Shown: positions 33,010 through 42,965, counted from the first letter of the stretch. The stretch is 64,000 nucleotides of DNA from Rhodococcus globerulus NBRC 14531 (GCF_001894805.1 NZ_BCWX01000001.1:1674001-1738000), one strand, 5' to 3'. Notes: generated by a model from the letters alone, not told the origin. Program-made: numbers and translations.

Positions 33010-34383
33010 GTGACCACAGAAAAGCCCATACAGGGCAGCGGACGCCGCGCGGGCGGACGGTTGTCGCGGGGGGTTGTTGCCGCCTACGCCGCGGGAAGTG
33101 TCGGGACGGGTGGTTTTGGCGTCCTGCCAGGATTGGTACTGGCGTACTACCTCACCGACACCTTGGGCGTCGCGGCTGGTTTGGCGTCGCTGGTAGTAAT
33201 TGTTCCCAAGATTGCGGACGTACTTGTCGATCCGCTGATCGGCACGGTCAGTGATCGAAGTTCGCATCGAACGGGCACGCGCGTACCCCTGATGTTGGCG
33301 GGTTCGCTTGCCCTTCCGTTGCTCTTCGTACTCACCTTTGCTGCACCGGTGTCAGCCGGCCCGGGTGTCGGCGCGGTGTGGGTACTGGTGTTCTTCCTGC
33401 TGGCAGCGAGCGCCTACAGCCTGTTCCAAGTGCCGTACATCGCCCTGCCTACGGAACTGACGGGCGACTATCACGAGCGAACTCGATTGGTGTCCGTCCG
33501 AATAGCGGTACTGGCCTTGGCAATTCTTGTGATCGGTGGCGGGGGACCAGCGCTTCGCAACGCTGCTGGAGGTGGGGCTGCGGGCTATCTGGTGATGGCC
33601 GTGGGCGTGTCGGCGTTGATGTGCGGGGCAATGCTCTGGGCGGTATTCGGCGCGGCGCGGCGCACGGTGACACGCGCCGATGCGCCGGTGGGCTCATTGC
33701 TCTCGCAGTATCGCGACGGATTCGACGCAGTTCGCAGTACGCGATCGTTCCGTTTGCTCGTGATCGTGTTTGTCCTGCAAGCCCTCGCGACGGCCGTGAT
33801 GTTGGGCGGTGCCCAGTATCTCGCGACGTATGTCATGGGGAACGAAGACGCCATCACGGGGCTGTTCGCGGCGTTGGTCGGCCCGGCGCTGGTCATCATG
33901 CCGCTGTGGTACCGCTATTCCCATCGCCACGGCAAGCTCCGCGGATATGTTGTCGCATCGACGGTTTTTGTTGTCGCCACACTGCTTTTGGCGTTCGCTG
34001 CAGTTGACGCCGGAGCGTGGATCTACGGTGTGGTCGGACTGGCGGGCGTCGGCTACGCCGGAATGCAGGTATTTCCGTTGGCCATGCTTCCCGACGTAAT
34101 CGAAGACGATGCCCGCATCGGCGGACGCCAACGAGGCGGCTCGCTCAGCGGGATCTGGACGGCAGCAGAGACTGCTGGTCTTGCACTCGGACCAGCAGTG
34201 TTCCTGCTGTTTCTGGCGTCGACAGGCTTTGTGTCCTCGCAGGCAGGGGAGACGGTTGACCAGCCGGACTCCGCAATCACCGGCATCGCCCTCGGATTCT
34301 CTCTGGCCCCGGCCGCTCTGGTCGCGATCAGCCTTGTCGTCTTACGCGCATACAGCAGTGAACAGGAGCACGATGACCGCTAG
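33010..34383 (+). CDS. MFS transporter, GPH (sugar:cation symporter)-like
   Basis: The roughly 457-residue protein has twelve helices. It has the MFS_2/GPH features of loop 2-3 (DVLVDPLIGTVSDRSSHRTG) and FQVPYIALPTELTGDYHERT in the middle. Known members import glycosides or related solutes. The GTG at 33010 is used (a TTG one codon upstream is possible). Its 3' end overlaps the PLP decarboxylase gene by 11 nt, so the two are translationally coupled and the transporter probably handles that enzyme's substrate or product. Confidence 0.88.
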   Translation: MTTEKPIQGSGRRAGGRLSRGVVAAYAAGSVGTGGFGVLPGLVLAYYLTDTLGVAAGLASLVVIVPKIADVLVDPLIGTVSDRSSHRTGTRVPLMLAGSLALPLLFVLTFAAPVSAGPGVGAVWVLVFFLLAASAYSLFQVPYIALPTELTGDYHERTRLVSVRIAVLALAILVIGGGGPALRNAAGGGAAGYLVMAVGVSALMCGAMLWAVFGAARRTVTRADAPVGSLLSQYRDGFDAVRSTRSFRLLVIVFVLQALATAVMLGGAQYLATYVMGNEDAITGLFAALVGPALVIMPLWYRYSHRHGKLRGYVVASTVFVVATLLLAFAAVDAGAWIYGVVGLAGVGYAGMQVFPLAMLPDVIEDDARIGGRQRGGSLSGIWTAAETAGLALGPAVFLLFLASTGFVSSQAGETVDQPDSAITGIALGFSLAPAALVAISLVVLRAYSSEQEHDDR

Positions 34384-35887
34384 TGACACCAACTCTTTTC
34401 TTGGTAATACCTCGATCGAGCAACGGTCTGCGGAAGTGCTGGAGAGACTCCGCAGCCTGCGTGAACAGGACGCCCCCACCCACGGTGGGCGAGTTCTGTC
34501 TTACGTGTACGACAGCGGACTGGCCGCGCTCGATCAGTTGGCCACGGACGCAGCGCAATTAGTACAACCCGTCAACGGGCTTGATCCCACGGTGTTTCCG
34601 TCCACCGCGGTGATGGAACGAGAACTCGTCGGGTTCGTCCGCGGATTCCTCCACGGAGATGGCGATGTTATCGGCAACGTCACCAGCGGTGGCACCGAAA
34701 GTTGTGTGCTGGCCGTCAAAGCCGCCCGCGACCTGCGCGGACTTCCGCCGGGAGAGGGATCGATAGTCCTGCCTACCACCGCTCATGCTGCTTTCCACAA
34801 GGCGGCGCACCTACTCGGTCTCGAACTGATTCTCGTCGCCGTCGATCCCAATTCCGGTCGTGTGCGCGCCGCCGACATTGGATCGGCTCTGCGGAGCGAC
34901 ACGGTGCTGATCGTGGCGTCGGCCCCGAGCTATCCGTTTGCTGCTCTCGACCCGATCGTCGAGATCGCGGAAATTGCTCGTACACAGTCGGTTCCGTTTC
35001 ACGTCGATGCCTGCATCGGAGGGTTTGCCCTGCCCTGGTGGGGTGAACTGCCGCCCTGGGACTTCCAGGTTCCCGGTGTCACCAGCATCTCGGCCGACGT
35101 ACACAAGTACGGCTACTCGCCAAAAGGTGCGTCGGTTCTTCTGTACCGGGGGCGCGATCTGCACCGTAAGCAGTACTTCGGTCTTACAGCGTGGCCCGGA
35201 TATCCCGTGGTCAATCCGACCTTGATGGGGTCGAAATCCGTTGCCGCCCTGGCCGGAGCCTGGTCCATCACTCAGGTGCTGGGCGAATCGGGTTACGCCG
35301 ACCTCGTTATTCGCGCTCACCGAGCGACTGCGTCGCTCGTGGACACGATTGGCGGCATCGACGGTTTGCGCGTCGTCGGAACGCCGGTCGGCCCACTCTT
35401 CGCAGTAGCGGCGGATGGGGGAGTGCCGCCGGACCGGCAGGTCGATCCACATCGCTGGGCCACCGCCGTCGGCGTTCGAGGGTTTGTGCTCCAGGGGCAA
35501 CCTGCGTCGACGCAACACGACGGAACTGCATTGCCGCGAACCACCCATCTCACGATCACGCCCGTGACGGACAGTGTGCTGAGTGAGCTGACCAGTGCGT
35601 TGGTGTTGGGGGCCGACGATGTTCGGGGCCTTCCCGCGGCCGGGCCGCCCCCCGCGCTGGCCGAGCTGGCCGGCGCGTTCGAGCGCGGTGACGTGAGTGT
35701 CGACGACGTTCGCGCATTGCCGAGTGAGGCTGTTGCAGCCGCACTCGTGTCGGCCGGTCTGGATCCGAAGGGCACTGGCGACTCGCCACTCGACATGGCT
35801 GCGGTCCTCGCCGCCGTCGAGTCCTTGCCCCGCGAGGTTACGACGCGACTGCTGGTGGAATTCCTGGCCGGACTCGTGGAACCCTGA
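34373..35887 (+). CDS. PLP-dependent decarboxylase/lyase (group II, S1P-lyase-like)
   Basis: The 504-residue fold-type I PLP enzyme has GNVTSGGTESCVLAVKAAR, HVDACIGGFALPW (the Asp that binds the pyridine nitrogen) and SADVHKYGYSPKGAS with the Schiff-base Lys. This pattern is closest to sphingosine-1-phosphate lyase/glutamate decarboxylase-like enzymes. About 100 C-terminal residues form an unusual helical extension rich in Ala/Asp. The ATG at 34373 lies inside the transporter gene (11-nt overlap). The substrate is probably an amino acid or a phospho-amino alcohol. Confidence 0.9.
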   Translation: MTASDTNSFLGNTSIEQRSAEVLERLRSLREQDAPTHGGRVLSYVYDSGLAALDQLATDAAQLVQPVNGLDPTVFPSTAVMERELVGFVRGFLHGDGDVIGNVTSGGTESCVLAVKAARDLRGLPPGEGSIVLPTTAHAAFHKAAHLLGLELILVAVDPNSGRVRAADIGSALRSDTVLIVASAPSYPFAALDPIVEIAEIARTQSVPFHVDACIGGFALPWWGELPPWDFQVPGVTSISADVHKYGYSPKGASVLLYRGRDLHRKQYFGLTAWPGYPVVNPTLMGSKSVAALAGAWSITQVLGESGYADLVIRAHRATASLVDTIGGIDGLRVVGTPVGPLFAVAADGGVPPDRQVDPHRWATAVGVRGFVLQGQPASTQHDGTALPRTTHLTITPVTDSVLSELTSALVLGADDVRGLPAAGPPPALAELAGAFERGDVSVDDVRALPSEAVAAALVSAGLDPKGTGDSPLDMAAVLAAVESLPREVTTRLLVEFLAGLVEP

Positions 35888-35921
35888 TTCGAACGGCTTG
35901 CGTCGCATCAAAACCTCACAT

Positions 35922-37286
35922 ATGCCGCGAAATTTCGCTGTCCCGGGCGTAGATTTCGAGTATCGGAGGCTGTCGTTTCGGGGAAGGGACGAATGGGTGA
36001 CTGGTGCCGCAACCAAGGTTCTGACACTGTTCGAGGAATTGGTGGGGATCGAACTCCCAATCCAGGTGCGCTGTTGGGACGGTTCCCAAGCCGGCCCTCC
36101 CGACGCAGCGGCCCGGGTCTTTTTCCGGAACCGACGCGCGCTGCGGAGGGTTCTCTATTCGCCGAACGAATTGGGTTTGGCGCGGGCGTACGTCTCCGGA
36201 GACTTGGACGTCGACGGAGACATCTTTGCGCTGCTGGATGTTCCGGATCTTGTTTCGCGGATTGGTGAGCATCGCCTGGCCGGGATGTCGGCACGCACGA
36301 TTGCCCGGTCGGTGGTGACTTTTGTCGGCTTGGGCGCGGTCGGGCTTCCGCCGTCGCCGCCCGAGATCGAGATGCGCTCCAAACGGGGAAAGCGCCACAG
36401 CAAGTCTCGTGATTCGGCGACTGTCTCTCACCACTATGACGTCGGAAATCGTTTCTACGAGCTGTTTCTCGGACCGAGCATGGTCTATTCGTGCGGGTAC
36501 TGGCCGGACGGCACTGTGTCACTCGAGGACGCGCAGCGAGAGAAACTTGATCTGATCTGCCGGAAGCTGGATTTGAAGCCGGGAATGCGCCTGCTCGACG
36601 TCGGGTGTGGGTGGGGATCGATGGCACTGCATGCGGCGCAGAATTACGGCGTCGACGTTGTCGGTGTTTCGCTCAGCCGCGAACAGGTGGAGTACGCCAA
36701 GGCTCGGGTAGCGGACGCGGGATTGACCGAACATATCGAGGTTCGGGTGCAGGATTACCGCGACGTGGATGACGGCCCGTACGACGCTATTTCGAGCATC
36801 GGTATGTCGGAACACGTGGGTTTGGCGAACCTGCCGGTCTATGCGGCACACCTGCACGGGTTGCTGAAGCCGGAGGGACGCTTTCTCAATCACGCCATTG
36901 CTTCGGTGAAGTCGTTGCCGGACAAGGTTGTCGGCGCTCCTGGTTTCATCGACAGATACATCTTCCCGGACGGTGAGATCCTTCCGTTGAGTAAAACGGT
37001 TGACGCTCTGGAGCGTTCAGGATTCGAGACTCGGGACAGTGATGCGCTGCGCGAACACTATGCGCTGACACTGCGTGCGTGGGTGGCGAATCTGCGGGAG
37101 AACTGGGACGCTGCTGTTGCCGAGGTCGGCGACGCGCGGGTCCGTACGTGGTTGTTGTACCTTGCGGCCAGCGCTCTCGGCTTCGAGGAGGCGCATCGAC
37201 TGACCATTCATCAAGTGCTGGCGGTGAAACCCGGTGAACGAGGATCAAGTGGCATGCCGCGATCGCGGCGCAACTGGTATCGCTGA
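35922..37286 (+). CDS. Cyclopropane-fatty-acyl-phospholipid synthase-like methyltransferase
   Basis: The 454-residue SAM-dependent enzyme has an N-terminal lipid-binding domain (RVLYSPNELGLARAYVSGDL), then SHHYDVGNRFYELFLGPSM, and the SAM motif LLDVGCGWGSMALHAA, all typical of CFA synthases acting on unsaturated phospholipid acyl chains. The family Cys is seen in MVYSCGYW. The ATG at 35922 has no clear ribosome binding site. It starts 34 nt after the decarboxylase and is probably co-transcribed. Confidence 0.92.
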   Translation: MPRNFAVPGVDFEYRRLSFRGRDEWVTGAATKVLTLFEELVGIELPIQVRCWDGSQAGPPDAAARVFFRNRRALRRVLYSPNELGLARAYVSGDLDVDGDIFALLDVPDLVSRIGEHRLAGMSARTIARSVVTFVGLGAVGLPPSPPEIEMRSKRGKRHSKSRDSATVSHHYDVGNRFYELFLGPSMVYSCGYWPDGTVSLEDAQREKLDLICRKLDLKPGMRLLDVGCGWGSMALHAAQNYGVDVVGVSLSREQVEYAKARVADAGLTEHIEVRVQDYRDVDDGPYDAISSIGMSEHVGLANLPVYAAHLHGLLKPEGRFLNHAIASVKSLPDKVVGAPGFIDRYIFPDGEILPLSKTVDALERSGFETRDSDALREHYALTLRAWVANLRENWDAAVAEVGDARVRTWLLYLAASALGFEEAHRLTIHQVLAVKPGERGSSGMPRSRRNWYR

Positions 37287-37307
37287 GCCGGATCGCGGGC
37301 GCGTTCG

Positions 37308-38000
37308 ATGCGTCGATGGTTGACTGAGCGGGTGAACGAGCCATTGCAGGATTTGCCGATTCCGGGAAACCAGAGCGGCTTGGGTGCCGGGCCCGCACTG
37401 CGAGTCACCGCGGGACTGGTGCTCGGCATTGTCGCGGGAATTGTCATGTGGATAGTGGGCTTTCCGCGGTTCTCCTTTCTGATCGGCTGGAATGTGGCGG
37501 CGCTGGTGTTCACGGTCTGGACGTGGATCCTGGTGTGGCCGTTCGACGCTGTGACGACGGCCAGTCACGCGACTCGTGAGGAACCGGCACGCAATGTCGC
37601 ACACCTTCTCGTTCTCGCTGCAGCGGTGGCCAGCCTGGTCGGTATCGCGCTCCTGCTTGTTGCCTCACCTGACGGCCGTCGATACCAAGTTGTCGCCGCG
37701 TCGGTTGCGGTTGTCAGCGTTGTCATTTCGTGGATAGCTGTGCACACGCTGTTCGCTCTGGGATACGCCCGGTTGTACTACACAGGTCCGGACGGTGGGA
37801 TCGACTTCAATCAGGAAGAACCGCCGCGGTACAGCGATTTTGCCTATGTCGCCTATACCGTGGGTATGAGCTTCGCGATCTCGGACACCAATTTGCAGTC
37901 GTCGGACATGCGGGCAATGGCGCTCGGCCACGCGTTGCTGTCTTATCTGTTCGGCTCGGTCATCGTCGCGTCGGTAGTCAATTTGATCGCCGGATTATGA
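37308..38000 (+). CDS. DUF1345 membrane protein
   Basis: The 230-residue protein has about five membrane segments. The conserved C-terminal DUF1345 block is present ([29 protein letters not shown], and [19 protein letters not shown]). The architecture resembles the last helices of ion-channel-like proteins, but no function is established. It follows the CFA-synthase gene by 21 nt in the same direction. Confidence 0.88.
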   Translation: MRRWLTERVNEPLQDLPIPGNQSGLGAGPALRVTAGLVLGIVAGIVMWIVGFPRFSFLIGWNVAALVFTVWTWILVWPFDAVTTASHATREEPARNVAHLLVLAAAVASLVGIALLLVASPDGRRYQVVAASVAVVSVVISWIAVHTLFALGYARLYYTGPDGGIDFNQEEPPRYSDFAYVAYTVGMSFAISDTNLQSSDMRAMALGHALLSYLFGSVIVASVVNLIAGL

Positions 38001-38015
38001 GCTGCCACCGGTAAG

Positions 38016-38645
38016 TCAGGCCGCGGCGCGGCCGATGCTCGACAGGAAGCCTGCCGCCCCGAAGAACAGTCCGGCAAAAACACGGTTGGTGATTCTCTGC
38101 TGTTTCGGTGACCGCATGAGCCGCAGGACCCGAGCCGCAAGTCCGGTGTATCCGGTCATCACGACGACATCGACCGCGCACATGGTCGCCGCGATGATCA
38201 GGTACTGCGGTACCAGTGGCGCGTTCGGATCGAGGAACTGCGGAAGAACTGCGAGCATGAACACCACGGCTTTGGGATTGCTGGCATTTACCAGGAACCC
38301 ACGCACCATCATCATCGGACCGGAGCGCCGCGCGGCTTCGGAGTCGGTGGTTATCTCGCTGGGAGCGGACCGCCACTGCCGCACTCCGAGATACACCAGG
38401 TAGGCGACGCCCAGCCATTTGATGATCGAGAACGCCGCCGTCGAGTTGGCGAGGATCGCGCCGACGCCGGCCGCGACGATTCCGATCTGCAGGAGAAGTC
38501 CGAGTTGCAATCCGAGAATGTTCCAGTAGCCGCGACGGAGTCCGACGGCCAGACCGGAGGACATCGAGGCGATTGCCCCGGCGCCGGGGGACAGACTGAT
38601 CACCCAGCTTGCGCCGAAGAATGCCAACCAGACGTGCCAACTCAT
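38016..38645 (-). CDS. LysE family amino-acid exporter
   Basis: The 209-residue protein has six membrane segments with the LysE/RhtB pattern SLSPGAGAIASMSSGLAVG at the first helix-loop and LGVAYLVYLGVRQWRS in the middle, plus NPKAVVFMLAVLPQFLDP. The ATG at 38645 has AAAGG 7 nt upstream; longer readings are not family-like. Convergent with DUF1345 (15-nt gap). It exports an amino acid or related molecule. Confidence 0.9.
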   Translation of the reverse strand: MSWHVWLAFFGASWVISLSPGAGAIASMSSGLAVGLRRGYWNILGLQLGLLLQIGIVAAGVGAILANSTAAFSIIKWLGVAYLVYLGVRQWRSAPSEITTDSEAARRSGPMMMVRGFLVNASNPKAVVFMLAVLPQFLDPNAPLVPQYLIIAATMCAVDVVVMTGYTGLAARVLRLMRSPKQQRITNRVFAGLFFGAAGFLSSIGRAAA

Positions 38646-38803
38646 ACTTTTGCCTTTCGGCTGGGAAGGTATGCGGCCCGTGACGGTGACGGGACTCCGA
38701 AGAAGTGTAGTTGTACGTGTTGGTGCGTTCGGAGTGGTACCGACCGTTCCGGCACGGTACATTCGTTCTTGTTGTCTGAATATTTGCCAGGCGGGGGATC
38801 GGC

Positions 38804-39917
38804 GTGATGAATTTTGGCGGTGACGCAGGGCCGCGTTCGTTGATTCGTAATCAGATCGAGGTTTCCGAAACCCGTATGCGTTACGGGATCGCCGTGCTGG
38901 TTCCCGTTTTTGCTCTTGTCGGGGTGTGTGCTGCGTTTTCCGATGAAGGTCAGAACAATGCGTTCCGGAGAATTGTTGCGGTGCTGGTCCTCGTCAGTAC
39001 TCTTCCGGCAGCGTATCTGGTCAGTCGAATTCGATTCGGCATCATCTGGTGGAACCGGGATATGGGGCATCATTCCGTTCCACGGGCGAGCACGTACTTC
39101 GTTCTCTATGCAGATTTGGGTGTGACCGTAGTACTGGCGACGTTCGCCAATCACGAATTGGCGCTGTACGGGACAGCTCTGTTTGCGGTGATCAGTGTGT
39201 ACGTGGCGCATTTTGTCCGGTGGGCAGAGACCGTGGTGCACATGGTCTTCACGAGTTGTGTGATCGCCGTTTTTGCCGTTCTCACGTGGCGTCAGGGATA
39301 CCACGATATTGCGGGAATTCTTGCGAGGGCGGCAACGTCGGTGATCGCTGTCAATGCGACGCTTGTCCTACTCAGGTCGTTCTCGGCGGGCATGCTGACG
39401 TCGTACCGCACTCAATTTGCGAATGCCAATCGTGATCCGTTGACCGGACTCCTCAACCGGCGAGGCTTCGAATTGTGGATGCAGATTGCGGAAGAGCGTG
39501 GGCCTGGTCGATCCGGCGTGCTACTGCTCGACATCGACAACTTCAAGGCGGTCAACGACGGGTCCGGTCACGACGGCGGTGACACGGTGTTGCGGTTGCT
39601 TTCGCGCAGACTCGAACGAGTCGTCGGCGTGGACGCGGCAGTAGCTCGAACAGGTGGCGATGAGTTTGCTATCGCGGTGCGCGGCGATATAGCAGGGCTC
39701 ACGCGACTTGCAGAAGCGATTCGGGGGGAGGTCGCCGTGCGTTCCGACGACGTTCCGATCGGTCAGTATCGGTGTTGCACAACTCGCGTCGGGCGCGCAC
39801 GGGAAACTGACGGGGCAGGAACAGATCAAGGAGGCTTTGTCTCGTGCAGACAAAGCGATGTACGAGGCGAAGTCGGACGGTCGCAACCGCGTCGTGGCTG
39901 ATGTGTCAGCGCAGTAG
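38804..39917 (+). pseudogene. GGDEF diguanylate cyclase, frameshifted near 39760
   Basis: An N-terminal membrane domain of about six helices is followed by a GGDEF domain: ANRDPLTGLLNRRGFELWM, LLLDIDNFKAVNDGSGHDGGD and the active-site loop ARTGGDEFAIAV. The first frame runs to VPI (39752-39760) and then becomes nonsense until a stop at 39901. The normal family ending (VSIGVAQLASG, then EALSRADKAMYEAKSDGRNR) continues in the next frame from 39762 to the stop at 39917. A single-base insertion or two-base deletion at about 39758-39762 explains this. Either the gene is broken or the assembly has an error there. A missing C-terminal strand would probably abolish c-di-GMP synthesis. Confidence 0.85.
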
Positions 39918-39973
39918 TCCACACTGAGCCACATTTCCAGCGCCGCTCGTCCCGTCGATGCGATGATCGATTG

Positions 39974-40630
39974 ATGAGTGAATTTCCGGTTCTGGACCTG
40001 ACGCCCGACGAATTGTTGACGACAACGCGCACGGTACGAAAGCGCTTGGACCTGACAAGGCCCGTTCCTCTGGATCTGATCAAGGAATGCCTGGAGATCG
40101 CGTTGCAAGCTCCGTCGGGATCGAACCGCCAGGGATGGCAATGGGTGGTGGTGACCGACCCCGAACTGCGTCGACAGATCGGCGACATTTACAAAGACGT
40201 CACGGAGAGCTATTTGGCGTCGCAGGGGGCTCCGGCGCAGTTGTTCAGTGACGATCCGGATCGGGCTGCAGTCCAAGCGCGTGTCGGAAGTAGTGCCGAG
40301 TGGCTCGGCCAACACATGGGTGAAGTTCCGGTGCTGATGATTCCGTGCATCAAGGCGGAGCGGACCTTGCCTGCCGGTAATCAGGCGGGACTCTGGGGAT
40401 CGTTACTTCCCGCGGCGTGGAGTTACGCATTGGCGGCGCGCGCCCGCGGATTGGGAACGGCGTGGACAACACTGCACCTTGCGCGCGAAGCCGAAGTCGC
40501 AGAAATCCTGGGAATCCCGGCGGGCTTCCACCAGGGCGCGCTGGTACCCACCGCGTACTTCACGGGAGAGACCTTCAAACCGGCGGCACGCGAGCCGATC
40601 GACAACATTCTGCACCTTGACCGATGGTGA
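39974..40630 (+). CDS. Nitroreductase family FMN oxidoreductase
   Basis: The 218-residue protein starts with a classic nitroreductase N-terminus (TVRKRLDLTRPVP, then ALQAPSGSNRQGWQWVVV) where FMN-binding Arg/Ser/Asn residues lie, and ends with IPAGFHQGALVPTAYFTGE. Members reduce nitro groups, quinones or enones with NAD(P)H. It overlaps the RibD-like reductase gene by 7 nt, so the two are coupled. Confidence 0.92.
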   Translation: MSEFPVLDLTPDELLTTTRTVRKRLDLTRPVPLDLIKECLEIALQAPSGSNRQGWQWVVVTDPELRRQIGDIYKDVTESYLASQGAPAQLFSDDPDRAAVQARVGSSAEWLGQHMGEVPVLMIPCIKAERTLPAGNQAGLWGSLLPAAWSYALAARARGLGTAWTTLHLAREAEVAEILGIPAGFHQGALVPTAYFTGETFKPAAREPIDNILHLDRW

Positions 40631-41172
40631 ACCTCGAGTACTCGGCGATCTGCTCGCTCGACGGCTATGTCGCCGACGAGGAGGGGAACTTCGACTGGGC
40701 AATGCCGGACGCCGAGGTACACGGCTTTGCCAACAACCTCGAACGCGACGTGGGCACGCAGCTGTACGGGCGCCGGATGTACGAGATCATGGCGGCGTGG
40801 GAAACGATGGCGGATCCCGACCCGATTGCCGAAGACTTCGCTCGGATCTGGCGCCGAGCGGACAAAGTTGTGTACTCGACGACGCTGGCGGAGCCGTCGA
40901 CTCAGCGAACCCGTATCGAGCGGACCTTTGACTCCGAAGCCGTGCGGGCGATGAAAGCAAGGGCGACGCAGGATATTTCGATCGGTGGTCCCACACTGGC
41001 AGCTCATGCGCTGGCCGCCGGTCTGGTCGACGAGATTCACCTGTTCCTTTGCCCCGTGATCGTCGGTAGCGGACTGCGCGCATTGTCTGCCGACGTTCAT
41101 GTCGACCTCGAACTGATGGAGCAGAAGGCGTTTCGGAGTGGAGTTGTCTATCTGCGATACAGAGTGAGGTAG
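40624..41172 (+). CDS. RibD C-terminal-like dihydrofolate reductase family protein
   Basis: The 182-residue protein has the RibD_C/DHFR-like pattern: ICSLDGYVADEEGNFDWAMP, QLYGRRMYEIM, ISIGGPTLAAHALAAGLVDE and LCPVIVGSGLRAL. These standalone domains reduce flavin- or pterin-like substrates with NADPH, usually of unknown identity. The ATG lies inside the nitroreductase gene (7-nt overlap). Confidence 0.9.
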   Translation: MVNLEYSAICSLDGYVADEEGNFDWAMPDAEVHGFANNLERDVGTQLYGRRMYEIMAAWETMADPDPIAEDFARIWRRADKVVYSTTLAEPSTQRTRIERTFDSEAVRAMKARATQDISIGGPTLAAHALAAGLVDEIHLFLCPVIVGSGLRALSADVHVDLELMEQKAFRSGVVYLRYRVR

Positions 41173-41180
41173 GGACTGAG

Positions 41181-41621
41181 TCAGGACAGCGATACGGGCA
41201 TGATATCTGCCACGATGACGTGAATGAGGCCGTCGCGAATCTCGAATGTCTCCCGGATCTCGACCGTCATCAAGCGTGTGTCGGCAACGCCGGCATCGAG
41301 GAGATAGACGGCGGTCACGACGTCCCCCTCTTCGGTCATTCGAAGATCACGCACGGACTGAATCACGGTGTACTGCACACCGTGATCGAGGTCGGCGCTC
41401 AACTGAGGGCCCGAGAACCCGGTTTGGATGCCTGCTTCGACGCGCGTGGCGTCCGGCGCGAAGTGCACGTCGGTGACGTCGTGAGAGACCAACGCGTCGA
41501 TGTAGGCCCGGGCTTCTGCCTCACGGGGTGAGTCCGGTGCGGCTTGGGCAAGTGAAGCACCGGTAAAAATCATTGCTGCAGAGATGGCTGCAGTGGCGAC
41601 GGTCTTTCCGAACGTGGACAT
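41181..41621 (-). CDS. Secreted small protein, probable NTF2/SnoaL-like
   Basis: The 146-residue protein has a Sec signal peptide (hydrophobic AAISAAMIFTGASLA, cleavage near AQA-AP around residue 28). The mature part (EAEARAYIDALVSHD ... HFAPDATRVEAG ... ETFEIRDGLIHVIVADI) looks like a small NTF2/SnoaL-like barrel. The ATG at 41621 is used because the signal peptide begins there. It is 8 nt downstream of the GH1 gene and probably co-expressed with it. Confidence 0.75.
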   Translation of the reverse strand: MSTFGKTVATAAISAAMIFTGASLAQAAPDSPREAEARAYIDALVSHDVTDVHFAPDATRVEAGIQTGFSGPQLSADLDHGVQYTVIQSVRDLRMTEEGDVVTAVYLLDAGVADTRLMTVEIRETFEIRDGLIHVIVADIMPVSLS

Positions 41622-41629
41622 GAGAGTTC

Positions 41630-42916
41630 CTATCGCGTGGTGTTGGTGCAACTGAGTGGGGGATCGACAAGCGAGCAGAATGCGGGAGCTTTCACGGGTA
41701 CGTAATCCGGCCCGACGCCGTTGTCTTCGATGATGTTCCGGTACGTCTCCACGCCGTCGGTGGGGGTACGGGTGAGGGTGGGATCGGTCAGGACGTCGAC
41801 GGTGTACAGACCGAAACGTGGCCGGTACGAACCCCATTCGTAGTTGTCGGTGATGGACCAGTAGTTGTATCCGATAACGTCGGCGCCGTCCTCGCGGGCG
41901 CGTTCCATCCAATAGACGTGGTCGCTCAGATGATTCGAGCGCGTGTACCCGTCGGGGCGAGGATTTCCGTTGTCTGTGGGCATTCCGTTCTCGACGACGT
42001 AGAGGGGGAGTTCCGGGAACTTGCGTGAATAGCGCATCAGTGCGTCGTACAAACCCTCGGGCTGTGGTGTGACGTTGTAGAACTCGTCGATCGCGGCGTA
42101 GGCCGCGGTCGGGTTGTCCAGTGCCACACCGTAGTAGTAGTCGATACCGAGGAAGTCGAGTTTGTCGCTGACCCGATCGGTGAACACGGAGTCGATTGCC
42201 TCCGAGACACCCGGAATGAACGCGAAGTTGCTGCTGACGCGAGCGCCCGGGTCGAGGACGTGGATGCGGTCGTAGATCGATCGGTGCACTCGAACAAGTG
42301 CGTCGAACATCGAGGGTGCCTGGGGGAGCGTGATTCCGCCGTACGTCAACTCACGCTGCACGTACACCGTCGGTTCGTTGATCGTGATCCACAATGCGCC
42401 GACCCCGGAGTATCGCGCGACCACCTTCTCGGCGTTGGTCAGCCAGTCGGCTTCGGTTTTCGGGTTTGTCCACCCACCTTGATCGACGACCCAACCCGGA
42501 TATACCCAGTGATCGAGAGTGATCATCGGCGTCATTCCGCGGGCCAGGATATGCGCGACAACATCGTCGTAGTATCCGAATTCGGTCTCGTTCCACGTTC
42601 CGGGTGAGGGTTGCACCCGCGCCCATTCGACGCCGAAGCGGAACACCTGCGCGCCCAGATCTGCCGCGCGGTCGATGTCCTCGGTGAAGCGGTGCCGAAA
42701 GTCGACCGAGTCGCCGATGATGTCGTGGGTGCGACCCGATGCGGAGTACCTCGACCAGTTGCTGTCTGGGGAGGAACCCTCCGACTGAAAACCGGAAGTG
42801 GCAACGCCCCATAGGAACTCCTCCGACGGGGTTCCCGATGCCTGCGCCGGCGATGCCGCCACCCCGATCACGAGGGCGAGTAGGGCGGCGGCAATCGACC
42901 GTGACGTGACTCCCAT
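41630..42916 (-). CDS. Secreted GH1-family glycosidase
   Basis: The 428-residue protein has a Sec signal peptide (cleavage near AQA around residue 26) and a GH1 barrel starting LWGVATSGFQSEG. The acid/base is Glu181 in TINEP and the nucleophile is Glu309 in VVENG. The order and spacing are those of beta-glucosidase-type enzymes, although the region LDHWVYPGWV differs from the usual H-x-D-x-P. Secretion suggests a role in turnover of an envelope or plant-derived glycoside. It lies 49 nt downstream of the arabinosyltransferase on the same strand. Confidence 0.93.
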   Translation of the reverse strand: MGVTSRSIAAALLALVIGVAASPAQASGTPSEEFLWGVATSGFQSEGSSPDSNWSRYSASGRTHDIIGDSVDFRHRFTEDIDRAADLGAQVFRFGVEWARVQPSPGTWNETEFGYYDDVVAHILARGMTPMITLDHWVYPGWVVDQGGWTNPKTEADWLTNAEKVVARYSGVGALWITINEPTVYVQRELTYGGITLPQAPSMFDALVRVHRSIYDRIHVLDPGARVSSNFAFIPGVSEAIDSVFTDRVSDKLDFLGIDYYYGVALDNPTAAYAAIDEFYNVTPQPEGLYDALMRYSRKFPELPLYVVENGMPTDNGNPRPDGYTRSNHLSDHVYWMERAREDGADVIGYNYWSITDNYEWGSYRPRFGLYTVDVLTDPTLTRTPTDGVETYRNIIEDNGVGPDYVPVKAPAFCSLVDPPLSCTNTTR

Positions 42917-42965
42917 GATGGGAGGTTAGGTCATACAGGTGTCCAGAAAGGTGGCTTTTGCAGGA

